In this document: one piece after another, positions 1 to 5,576 of the stretch | Numbering within the stretch: position 1 is the first letter of the stretch | Layout: each line of letters starts with the position of its first letter | Assembly: GCA_900540885.1 (NCBI GenBank) | Contig: UQHJ01000110.1 | Coordinates: 1 to 5,651, forward strand | Source: an uncultured Prevotella sp. | GTDB taxonomy: Bacteria; Bacteroidota; Bacteroidia; Bacteroidales; Bacteroidaceae | DNA length: 5,651 bases | Direction of reading: 5' to 3' | The notes under the pieces: model-generated | Told to the model about the DNA's origin: nothing | What the model saw: only the letters and a program-made list of their open reading frames with translations | The model's database searches: none | Program-made: the position numbers and the translations under genes

Positions 1-178
1 TAATTATCCATTAATTCTTTCATTAATTATCCATTAATTCTTTCATTAATTATCCATTAATTCTTTCATTAATTATCTCGTTAATTACCAAAAGAGAAAA
101 ATTAATGACAATTACATGAAATAATTAACGAAATAATTAACGAAATAATTAATGGCTAATTAATGATAATTAATGTTC
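1..178. repeat. AT-rich repeat block with 23-bp tandem repeat, cut by window edge
   Basis: Almost entirely made of TTAATTA-type words. Positions 1-69 are three identical 23-bp units (TAATTATCCAT joined to TAATTCTTTCAT), with a degenerate fourth from 70; the array may continue beyond base 1. From about 99 the same words reappear in inverted orientation with 11-12 bp spacing, so the block is a loose palindrome. The stretch 156-181 is identical over 26 bases to 4395-4420 in the nadA-peptidase gap. It lies downstream of the permease gene. No gene is seen in it. Confidence 0.85.
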
Positions 179-184
179 AAATCC

Positions 185-217
185 AAGCGCGAAGCGCGCC
201 TTATCCTTAACGTTAAG
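185..217 (-). terminator. Hairpin downstream of permease, weak terminator candidate
   Basis: The 13-mer GCGCGAAGCGCGC (187-199) forms a 5-bp G/C stem around a 3-base loop. Read on the minus strand it becomes a 7-bp stem in RNA (one G-U and one A-U pair added), followed by TTGGATTTG rather than a clean T tract. A perfect 12-bp palindrome, CTTAACGTTAAG, sits at 206-217 between the stop codon and the hairpin. It is placed as a terminator would be, but the poor T run makes function uncertain. The same hairpin occurs at 4268, 4428 and 5544. Confidence 0.4.
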
Positions 218-223
218 CGTGAA

Positions 224-1453
224 TTAGATGTTAATCCCGTGTTTACGGGTTTGATGTTTCACTGGCCACCAAACGGAGGCGAAGCCGACGACGATGACGG
301 TAGCGATCACCAGCAGCACGTCCGTGGCATGAATGCTAACGGGGTAAGCATCGATGATGAAGTTGCTCTGGTCCGACCCCATCTTGATGAGGCCAAACGC
401 CTGTTGAGCCCAACAAAGGCTGAGACCCAATACCGTACCTATGGCAGCTCCTAAGAGGGCAATGATACGACCCTCGTAAAGGAAAATGCGGAAGATAAGG
501 CGGTCGGAAGCACCGAGGTGGCGCAGCGTTTCGACATCGTTGCGCTTGTCGATGATGAGCATCGACACCGAACCGATGATGTTGAAACACGCTACCAACA
601 AGATGAACGTCAAGAAGAGATAAGCCATCGACTTCTCAATGTTCATGACGTTAAACACCTCTTGCTGTTGCTCCAATTGGTCCATCACCTTAAATCGCTG
701 GCCTGCCAATTGTTGCATTTTGCGTTTCGTCGCATCTGGGTTGGCCGATGGCTGAAGGCTGAGTTCGAGCGCCGTGATGCAACCCGGTTGTTCAAAGAGC
801 CCTTGTGCGAAGGCAAGCGAGGTGATGAAATAATTCTCGTCGTACTTGCGTTGGTTGACATCAAAACATACGCGAGGCGATGTGATGTCGTCGGCATTAA
901 AGCTCTCGCCCGGATTGGCAAGGTTGATGCGTTCCCCCTTGCGAGGAGCACAGATTTGAAGTGTGCCGTAGTCAATGCCGCCCATGGTTGAGGCGAGGCC
1001 AATGCCCGGAATGCCATAGTTCAACGTGCCGCGATGCAGTTCGTAACGACCTGTGCCGTAGAGAATAGAGCGAATGCCCGTCACGCGGTCGTAGTTGTCG
1101 TCAACGCCTTTGAGCGTAATGACGGTGGGACGGCCGCGAAAGAGAATGAGTGCGTGGTCCTCCAGTGTGAAACTGGCAGCTTTCACTTCGGGTTGGCGCA
1201 TCATCTGGAGTAAGGAAGGATCGTCGGTGGTAGCAAACTTGCCTTGAGTGGGCACCACCATAAGAGGTGGGTCGAAGGCCGTATAGAGTGAGCCGATGAG
1301 GTCGCGAAAGCCGTTGAACACACTAAGCGTGCACAACAAGGCTGCTGTGCCAAAGGCTACTCCTAAGACGGAAATGCCCGATATGATATTGATGGCTCCC
1401 ACGCGCTTGCGCGAAAACAAGTAACGTAGGGCCATAAAGAGGGGTAGGCGCAT
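224..1453 (-). CDS. LolC/LolE-type ABC transporter permease (FtsX-like), 409 aa
   Basis: Inner-membrane permease of the FtsX/MacB superfamily, most like the LolC/LolE group that works with a LolD-type ATPase to release lipoproteins from the inner membrane. The N-terminus from the chosen start (MRLPLFMALRYLFSRKR, then a helix at about 21-45 ending in LSVFNGF) is typical of that group. A large periplasmic MacB-type domain covers about 50-270. Three more hydrophobic helices follow at about 276-301, 330-353 and 376-396, giving the usual four-helix layout, with the cytoplasmic stretch DVETLRHLGAS (306-316) that normally contacts the ATPase. The frame stays open upstream to an ATG at 1540, but those 29 residues come from the intergenic 8-bp repeat and its flank and match nothing in the family, so ATG 1453 is preferred; ATG 1435 (MALRYLF) is also possible. 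It lies 463 bp after rbfA. No ATPase gene is visible, so the transported substrate is inferred from family only. Confidence 0.9.
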   Translation of the reverse strand: MRLPLFMALRYLFSRKRVGAINIISGISVLGVAFGTAALLCTLSVFNGFRDLIGSLYTAFDPPLMVVPTQGKFATTDDPSLLQMMRQPEVKAASFTLEDHALILFRGRPTVITLKGVDDNYDRVTGIRSILYGTGRYELHRGTLNYGIPGIGLASTMGGIDYGTLQICAPRKGERINLANPGESFNADDITSPRVCFDVNQRKYDENYFITSLAFAQGLFEQPGCITALELSLQPSANPDATKRKMQQLAGQRFKVMDQLEQQQEVFNVMNIEKSMAYLFLTFILLVACFNIIGSVSMLIIDKRNDVETLRHLGASDRLIFRIFLYEGRIIALLGAAIGTVLGLSLCWAQQAFGLIKMGSDQSNFIIDAYPVSIHATDVLLVIATVIVVGFASVWWPVKHQTRKHGINI

Positions 1454-1460
1454 GGATTTT

Positions 1461-1495
1461 AATGTGCAAATGTGAGAATGTGCAAATGTGCAAAT
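1461..1495. repeat. 8-bp tandem repeat before the permease start
   Basis: Four head-to-tail 8-bp units occupy 1461-1492: AATGTGCA, AATGTGAG, AATGTGCA, AATGTGCA, followed by a partial AATG. The block ends 8 bases from the permease ATG (minus strand), where a promoter or ribosome-binding region would be. Bases 1474-1495 form an inverted pair with 1881-1902, matching at 21 of 22 positions. No TAnnTTTG box is visible in this leader. Confidence 0.8.
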
Positions 1496-1560
1496 GGTCG
1501 CCTTTACTTGCTGCGTGTTGGGCTGTGCTTTGATTATCAATATTCAGGTTTCGGATTCAG

Positions 1561-1870
1561 CAAGGGCGGGCTGAAAGCCCAATGGAGCACATAGCCCAGG
1601 GCAAGCGAAGCGACACCCTGGGTTTTCCGCATAGTAGAGTCTCCGCGCCCTGTAAGGGCAAAAGCTTTACCCCTTTATGTTGTTATTCTTGCTTGATAGC
1701 TGATTTAGCGGTCTTAAAGTGGAACACCGTATGTATATTTTGTTCAATACTTGCGCCATGTCTTAAAGCTTTTGCCCTTACAGGGCGCGTCTGCTTCAAC
1801 ACGCGATACCCAGGGTGTCGCTTCGCTTGCCCTGGGCTATGTGCTCCATTGGGCTTTCAGCCCGCCCTTG
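1561..1870. repeat. 310-bp element with perfect 63-bp terminal inverted repeats
   Basis: Bases 1561-1623 and 1808-1870 are perfect reverse complements (63 of 63). Inside them, 1644-1669 and 1764-1789 are a second perfect pair (26 of 26), leaving a 94-base unpaired centre (1670-1763). Each arm is itself made of small hairpins: GGGCT/AGCCC at 1568-1580 and its mirror at 1851-1863, CCCAGGG/CCCTGGG at 1595-1622, and GCCCT/AGGGC at 1647-1659 with its mirror at 1774-1786. The element is GC-rich at the arms, has no transposase, and no target-site duplication is evident. It fills most of the gap between rbfA and the permease. It resembles REP-type or MITE-like non-autonomous repeats; which family is not established here. 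Confidence 0.9.
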
Positions 1871-1880
1871 TTAAATTCGA

Positions 1881-1902
1881 ATTTGCACATTTCCACATTC
1901 TC
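1881..1902. repeat. Distal arm of 22-bp inverted pair
   Basis: Reverse complement of 1474-1495 with one mismatch. It lies immediately outside the 310-bp element on the rbfA side, so the gap is bracketed by inverted copies of the same short repeat. A perfect 12-bp palindrome, AAATTCGAATTT, is adjacent at 1873-1884. Confidence 0.75.
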
Positions 1903-1915
1903 CCCTTTCGGGGAG
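1900..1915 (-). other. GNRA-loop hairpin one base after rbfA stop
   Basis: On the minus strand CTCCCC-GAAA-GGGGAG makes a perfect 6-bp stem closed by a GAAA tetraloop. It starts one base after the rbfA stop codon. No T tract follows (AATGTGGAAATG), so it is not a standard intrinsic terminator. It could instead protect an mRNA 3' end or act as a processing site; that role is inference only. Confidence 0.55.
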
Positions 1916-1916
1916 G

Positions 1917-2252
1917 TTATTCTTTTAGCAAAGCGTCGATGTGGTCGAGGTAGTCGAGAGAGTCGTCGATAAAGAACTTCAACTCGGGAATGATGCGCAA
2001 CTGGTGGCGCACACGTTGGCCTAACTCGTAGCGCACTTGGCGTGTGTTGGCATTGATGTTGTTCAATATCTCTTCGGCACGCTCTGAGGGGAAGATGCTC
2101 AAGTAACCGCGTGCAATGCTCAAGTCAGGACTGATGCGTACGGCACTAACCGATACTAACACACCATGTGTGCCCTGCGTTTGACGCTGAAAGATGTCGC
2201 TCAACTCCTTCTGAATTAAGCGAGCTATTTTTTGTTGTCTGGTTGTTTCCAT
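1917..2252 (-). CDS. rbfA: 30S ribosome-binding factor RbfA, 111 aa
   Basis: Small KH-fold protein that binds immature 30S subunits and assists late 16S rRNA 5'-end maturation; in other bacteria it is linked to cold adaptation. The sequence begins METTRQQKIARLIQKELSDI, the standard helical start of the family. It carries the conserved strand SPDLSIARGYLSIF (41-54) and the C-terminal RIIPELKFFIDDSLDYLDHI (86-105), which corresponds to the PELxFxxDxSL block. The length is normal for a Bacteroidetes RbfA, which lacks the longer tail of the E. coli protein. The ATG at 2252 sits directly after the repeat block of the preceding gap (AAACTCTCAC before the ATG), with no Shine-Dalgarno sequence, which is usual in this phylum. 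A GAAA-loop hairpin follows the stop codon by one base. The preceding gene is an aminopeptidase P and the following one a LolE-like permease. Confidence 0.95.
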   Translation of the reverse strand: METTRQQKIARLIQKELSDIFQRQTQGTHGVLVSVSAVRISPDLSIARGYLSIFPSERAEEILNNINANTRQVRYELGQRVRHQLRIIPELKFFIDDSLDYLDHIDALLKE

Positions 2253-2254
2253 GT

Positions 2255-2409
2255 GAGAGTTTAATGAGTTTAATGATGAGTTTAATGAGTTTAGTGAGTT
2301 TAATGTGTTTAATGAGTTTAATGTGTATATAAAGAAGCTTGCGTTATGTAAGTACTATTGGCTTAGGACTCATTAAACTTATTAAACTCACTAAACTTAT
2401 TAAACTCAA
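2255..2409. repeat. Inverted array of 9-bp GAGTTTAAT units filling peptidase-rbfA gap
   Basis: The plus strand from 2256 to about 2322 is mostly copies of GAGTTTAAT with small variants (GAGTTTAGT, GTGTTTAAT, and one GAT insertion). The same units return inverted at 2368-2407. The two 40-base arms 2278-2317 and 2368-2407 pair at 37 of 40 positions around a 50-base loop (2318-2367). The right edge is 4 bases from the peptidase stop codon, and the left edge touches the rbfA start. A transcript crossing the gap would form a long weak A-U-rich stem. No T tract or G/C stem is seen, so it is not an obvious terminator. Confidence 0.85.
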
Positions 2410-2413
2410 AAAT

Positions 2414-4216
2414 TTAGCTCTCCTCCTCAATCGCAGCTGTGGCGTATGCCAACCAGCGTTGGTCAGCCTCAGAGGTGAGGTGGGGGAGGAGTGTTTCACG
2501 CACGTGGCGGTGGTACGTATTGATCTGTTCAATCTCGCGCGGTGATAGCAGTGAGAGGTCGAGTGCGCGCAAGTCATAGGGGCAGAGCGTGAGCACCTCG
2601 AAGCGGAGAAAACTACCGTAGTCCGTCGTGCGGTCGGGTACGCAGAGAAGCGTGTTCTCAATGCGCACACCAAACTTTCCTGTAACGTAAATGCCTGGTT
2701 CGTCGGTAATCGTCATGCCCGAGCGGAAACCGATGAGCGTCGCAGAACGCTCGTCCTTGCGAATCTGTTGAGGCCCTTCGTGAACGCAGAGGTGAGCCCC
2801 CACGCCATGCCCCGTGCCGTGGCCAAAGTCGTAGCCAGCGGCCCACATATCAATGCGTGCAGCGAGGTCGAGCTGTAGGCCCTTTGTGCCCACAGGGAAG
2901 TGGAGCGAAGCCAAACGAAGGTGTCCCTTCATAACGAGCGTGTTGACGTGGCGTTCCTCGTCGGTCAAGGGGCCAAGGGCTATGGTACGCGTGATGTCTG
3001 TTGTGCCTGAAGCGTATTGTCCACCGCTATCGAGCAAGAGGAGACCGTGAGGTTGGAGCGTAGCGTTGCTCTTCTCGTCCGCCTCGTAATGGACGATCGC
3101 ACCGTGAGCGCCATAAGCTGCAATAGTGGCAAAACTCGGTTGCTCAAAGCCTGGCTGTTCAGCACGGAAGGCGGTGAGTTGACGGTCAATGTCCATTTCC
3201 GTAACTGTTGCCCCTGCTTGCATCTGTTCGTCCAACCAACGCAAGAAGCGTACCATGGCTACACCGTCGTTGAGCATAGCCTGACGGAAGCCTTCCATTT
3301 CGGCCTCGTCCTTTTGAGCGCGCCAACGGGGCACGGGGTTTTCGAACGTGCGGTAGTTGATAGATGTCAATCCGAATGGACCATTGCTGAAGCGCATTTG
3401 TGGCATACGTAAGAGGGGAACTACATCCGCGTAGGGTGAAATCGTTACGTCAGCCTCGCGCAGTTGGGCGATAGCCTCTGGCGTCATCGTATCGTCGTGG
3501 GTGAAGAGCGAGAAGTGGTGAAGACAGCGGTCGTAAACGAGGTAGCTCAAGAATACGGGATTGTATGCGATGTCAGCCCCACGAAGGTTGAGCAGCCAAG
3601 CGATGTCCGACAGGTCGTTGAAGACGAACATATCGTCCTCGCAAGAGTTGGAACGGGTCAATTCCTTTTCCAATCGCTCCAGTTTCGTCTTGACGTTGCA
3701 GCCCGTGTAGCGTGCGTCTTGGGGTACGATAGGAGCAGCGGGTAGGGCGGGGCGGTCGGTCCAAATCGTGTCGAAAGCATCGGCGCGTGTTACGATTACA
3801 GCATCGTCAGGACGAAACATGAGTTCTTCGTCAATAGCATAGGCTATCTGGAGTACTGCTTCGTTAATCAATTCAGCGGGAGCACCTATCTTTGCGTCAC
3901 AGCCTACGTGTTTAAGCACCCAATCTTCGGGGCTCGCAACGCCTTCAGCGCCTTCGCGCATGAGTTGGAACTCCGAGTCTTTCAGTTGCTCCTCGGCTTG
4001 TAGCCAATAGCGTGAGTCGGTCCAAAGCACGGCCTCCTTCTGAGTGACGATGGCCAGACCAGCAGAACCTGTAAAACCTGTTATCCATTCGCGGCAAGCC
4101 CAGTGGGGAGCCACGTATTCACTATTATGTGGGTCGGCAGTAGGAATGATATATGCATCGGGCGCAGTGGGCTGAGTTGTCATCCACTGGCGGAGTAACT
4201 TTAATCTTTCGTTCAT
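2414..4216 (-). CDS. Xaa-Pro aminopeptidase (aminopeptidase P), M24B family, 600 aa
   Basis: Cytosolic metallopeptidase that removes an N-terminal residue preceding proline. The three-domain build and length resemble the long aminopeptidase P type (human XPNPEP1-like) rather than the roughly 440-aa E. coli PepP. A creatinase-like N-terminal domain (about 1-140) contains WITGFTGSAG and LWTDSRYWLQA; a second creatinase-like domain spans about 160-300; the pita-bread catalytic domain runs about 305-535; and a C-terminal extension (about 538-600) matches the usual M24 C-terminal domain. All five expected dinuclear metal ligands can be placed: D396 (LLLLDSGGQY), D407 (TTDITRT), H470 (GHGTGHGVG), E506 (TDEPGIY) and E520 (RIENTL). 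H466 and H479 are the additional conserved active-site histidines. There is no signal peptide. The ATG at 4216 fits the family start (MNERLKLLRQWM). It lies between two repeat-filled gaps, 264 bp after nadA and 161 bp before rbfA, so independent transcription is possible; no clear promoter box is seen. Confidence 0.96.
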   Translation of the reverse strand: MNERLKLLRQWMTTQPTAPDAYIIPTADPHNSEYVAPHWACREWITGFTGSAGLAIVTQKEAVLWTDSRYWLQAEEQLKDSEFQLMREGAEGVASPEDWVLKHVGCDAKIGAPAELINEAVLQIAYAIDEELMFRPDDAVIVTRADAFDTIWTDRPALPAAPIVPQDARYTGCNVKTKLERLEKELTRSNSCEDDMFVFNDLSDIAWLLNLRGADIAYNPVFLSYLVYDRCLHHFSLFTHDDTMTPEAIAQLREADVTISPYADVVPLLRMPQMRFSNGPFGLTSINYRTFENPVPRWRAQKDEAEMEGFRQAMLNDGVAMVRFLRWLDEQMQAGATVTEMDIDRQLTAFRAEQPGFEQPSFATIAAYGAHGAIVHYEADEKSNATLQPHGLLLLDSGGQYASGTTDITRTIALGPLTDEERHVNTLVMKGHLRLASLHFPVGTKGLQLDLAARIDMWAAGYDFGHGTGHGVGAHLCVHEGPQQIRKDERSATLIGFRSGMTITDEPGIYVTGKFGVRIENTLLCVPDRTTDYGSFLRFEVLTLCPYDLRALDLSLLSPREIEQINTYHRHVRETLLPHLTSEADQRWLAYATAAIEEES

Positions 4217-4239
4217 AACGAAATGGCGTTAAACAGAGG

Positions 4240-4464
4240 GAACGTTAAGTGAACATTCAGTGTCTTGGCGCGCTTCGCGCGGGGAGGGAACATTAATTAT
4301 CATTAATTGTTCATTAATTTCTTCGTTAATTATTTCATGTAATTGTCGTTAATTCAATCTATTGACGAGGAATAATTAATGAAATAATTAATGACTAATT
4401 AATGATAATTAATGTTCAAAAACCAGAGCGCGAAGCGCGACCTTCGTATTTTGTTTTAACGTTC
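4240..4464. repeat. Nested inverted repeat filling nadA-peptidase gap
   Basis: Three layers of inverted repeats share one centre. The outermost is GAACGTTAA at 4240-4248 against 4456-4464. Next is the hairpin GCGCGCTTCGCGC at 4268-4280 against a 12-base copy at 4428-4439. The core has arms 4288-4336 and 4369-4417 that are Watson-Crick paired at 43 of 49 positions, the first 21 perfectly, around a 32-base loop. The arms consist of TTAATTA/CATTAATT words. The right half closely resembles 156-217 at the left end of the window. No gene fits the stretch, and no clear peptidase promoter was found within it. Confidence 0.88.
4411..4440 (-). terminator. Hairpin after nadA, weak terminator candidate
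   Basis: On the minus strand a short CGCG-CTT-CGCG stem (4428-4439) lies about 40 bases past the nadA stop and is followed, 5 bases later, by a GGTTTTTG run. The stem is only 4 bp because the first base of the usual 13-mer is changed here. The position suits nadA transcript termination, but the T run is displaced, so confidence is modest. Confidence 0.4.
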
Positions 4465-4480
4465 GCGTATAGGGTTAATG

Positions 4481-5467
4481 TTACTTACTAAGTTCGAGCA
4501 TGCGCTCGATTGGTTTCACCGCGCGTTCAGCCACGTCGGCAGGCACTTCAATTGTGGGCCATTCGTAGCGCAAGGTGTTGTACACCTTCTCAAGGGTACA
4601 GAGACGCATGAAGTTGCATTCGTTGCAACCACACGTACTGTCATCGGGCGGAACGGGAATGAAATGCTTCTCAGGGCAGTTCTTTTGCATTTCGTGTAGA
4701 ATGCCACTTTCTGTTACAACGAGGAACGTGTCGCAGTCAGAGTCGATAGCATAGTGTAAGAGTGCAGCTGTCGAACCTACCACGTCGGCCAACTTCACCA
4801 CGGCACCACGGCATTCGGGGTGAACCAAAACCTTTGCCTTAGGATATTCACGCTTCAACTCTACGAGCTTCTCAACCGAGAAACGTTCGTGAACGTGACA
4901 ACCACCGTTCCAGAGTAACATGTTGCGTCCCGTCTCAGAGTTGATGTAATTGCCCAAGTTATAGTCAGGGCCGAAGATGAGTTTCGCGTCTTTCGGGAAG
5001 GTCTCGACGATCTTCTTTGCGTTGCTGGAGGTGACGACCACGTCCGTCAGTGCCTTCACCGCAGCCGTTGTATTGACGTAAGAGACAACCTGATAGCCAG
5101 GGTGCGCTTCGACAAACTTCTTAAATTCATCAGCTGGGCAACTCTCAGCAAGAGAACAAGTAGCATTCAAGTCAGGCACCAAGACCATCTTGTTGGGACA
5201 AAGAATCTTATTCGTTTCGCCCATAAAGTGTACGCCACACATCACGATGATGTCAGCGTCCGTCTTAGCCGCTTGTTGTGCCAGTCCGAGGCTATCGCCT
5301 ACGAAGTCGGCAATGTCTTGCAGTACGCCCTCCGTATAATAATGTGCCAAGATGATAGCATTCTTCTCTTTACACATACGACGGATTTCGGCCTTGAGGT
5401 CGAGTCCTGCGGGGATAGGTTCGTCAACGTATCCTTTTTCTTTCCAAGAGTCCTTTACTTGTGTCAT
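4481..5467 (-). CDS. nadA: Quinolinate synthase NadA, 328 aa
   Basis: Condenses iminoaspartate (made by NadB) with dihydroxyacetone phosphate to give quinolinate in de novo NAD synthesis; an oxygen-sensitive [4Fe-4S] enzyme. The three expected cluster cysteines are present: C104 in NATCSLAESCP, C190 in WNGGCHVHERF and C284 in CGCNECNFMRLC. C281 and C284 form the Cys-x-x-Cys spacing seen in many homologues. Substrate-site blocks are also intact: LAHYY (40-44), GVHFMGETNKIL (78-89), HPECRG (216-221) and VTESGILHEM (251-260). The length is normal. The start is ATG 5467 (MTQVKDSWKEKGYVDEP). The frame is open to ATG 5638, but the extra 57 residues are encoded by promoter and repeat DNA and do not look like NadA. 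NadB and NadC, often neighbours, are not in the window. A TAnnTTTG box lies 26 bases upstream of the start, and a compact hairpin follows the stop. Confidence 0.96.
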   Translation of the reverse strand: MTQVKDSWKEKGYVDEPIPAGLDLKAEIRRMCKEKNAIILAHYYTEGVLQDIADFVGDSLGLAQQAAKTDADIIVMCGVHFMGETNKILCPNKMVLVPDLNATCSLAESCPADEFKKFVEAHPGYQVVSYVNTTAAVKALTDVVVTSSNAKKIVETFPKDAKLIFGPDYNLGNYINSETGRNMLLWNGGCHVHERFSVEKLVELKREYPKAKVLVHPECRGAVVKLADVVGSTAALLHYAIDSDCDTFLVVTESGILHEMQKNCPEKHFIPVPPDDSTCGCNECNFMRLCTLEKVYNTLRYEWPTIEVPADVAERAVKPIERMLELSK

Positions 5468-5492
5468 AGTTCTTGTTGTATGATTTTGGGTA

Positions 5493-5500
5493 CAAATGTA
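5493..5500 (-). promoter_or_regulatory. Probable nadA promoter -7 box (TACATTTG)
   Basis: TACATTTG on the minus strand matches the Bacteroidetes -7 consensus TAnnTTTG exactly and would give a 5' leader of about 20 bases before ATG 5467. The matching -33 TTTG is not clear; the nearest candidate (GTTTC, around 5513-5517) is imperfect and rather close. The box lies inside an interrupted palindrome, GTACA-AA-TGTAC on the plus strand (5490-5501), which could be an operator or chance. Confidence 0.55.
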
Positions 5501-5531
5501 CAAAAAGATTGACGAAACATTACAGACAGGA

Positions 5532-5576
5532 ATGAACATTAAGGCGCGCTTCGCGCTTTTTTTTAACATTAATGTT
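5532..5576 (+). repeat. Solitary hairpin module upstream of nadA, with T8 tract on plus strand
   Basis: GCGCGCTTCGCGC at 5544-5556 is preceded by GAACATTAAG and followed by eight T residues (5557-5564) and the perfect palindrome AACATTAATGTT (5565-5576). Read on the plus strand it looks like a small intrinsic terminator, with stem pairing extended to 8 bp by AAG/TTT including one G-U. It points opposite to every gene in the window and carries the same flanking words as the other copies, so it may be a repeat copy rather than a working terminator. Confidence 0.65.

Noticed and set aside
1..92. CRISPR array
   Set aside because: The 23-bp units are directly adjacent with no unique spacers, and no cas gene is present.
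173..454. Plus-strand open frame of 93 codons
   Set aside because: It starts in the AT-rich repeat and hairpin and then runs antisense through the end of the permease; no family features.
518..991. Plus-strand open frame of 157 codons
   Set aside because: Entirely antisense to the permease coding sequence, with low-complexity composition expected of a shadow frame.
1670..1763. tRNA or small structured RNA in the element's centre
   Set aside because: No cloverleaf, TTCGA arm or self-complementary stem of note was found by eye; it remains unassigned.
1540..1890. Target-site duplication flanking the 310-bp element
   Set aside because: The bases outside the arms (GATTCAG to the left, TTAAATT to the right) show no direct repeat, so transposon insertion cannot be shown this way.
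1582..1953. Plus-strand open frame of 123 codons
   Set aside because: It runs through the palindromic 310-bp element, and both ends are encoded by the inverted arms. From memory, strings like QGKRSDTLG turn up as spurious hypothetical proteins in Bacteroidales repeats. It ends inside rbfA on the other strand.
3017..3412. Plus-strand open frame of 131 codons
   Set aside because: Antisense to the aminopeptidase catalytic domain, which has all its metal ligands; no independent support.
5102..5512. Plus-strand open frame of 136 codons
   Set aside because: Antisense to nadA and its promoter; no recognisable domain.
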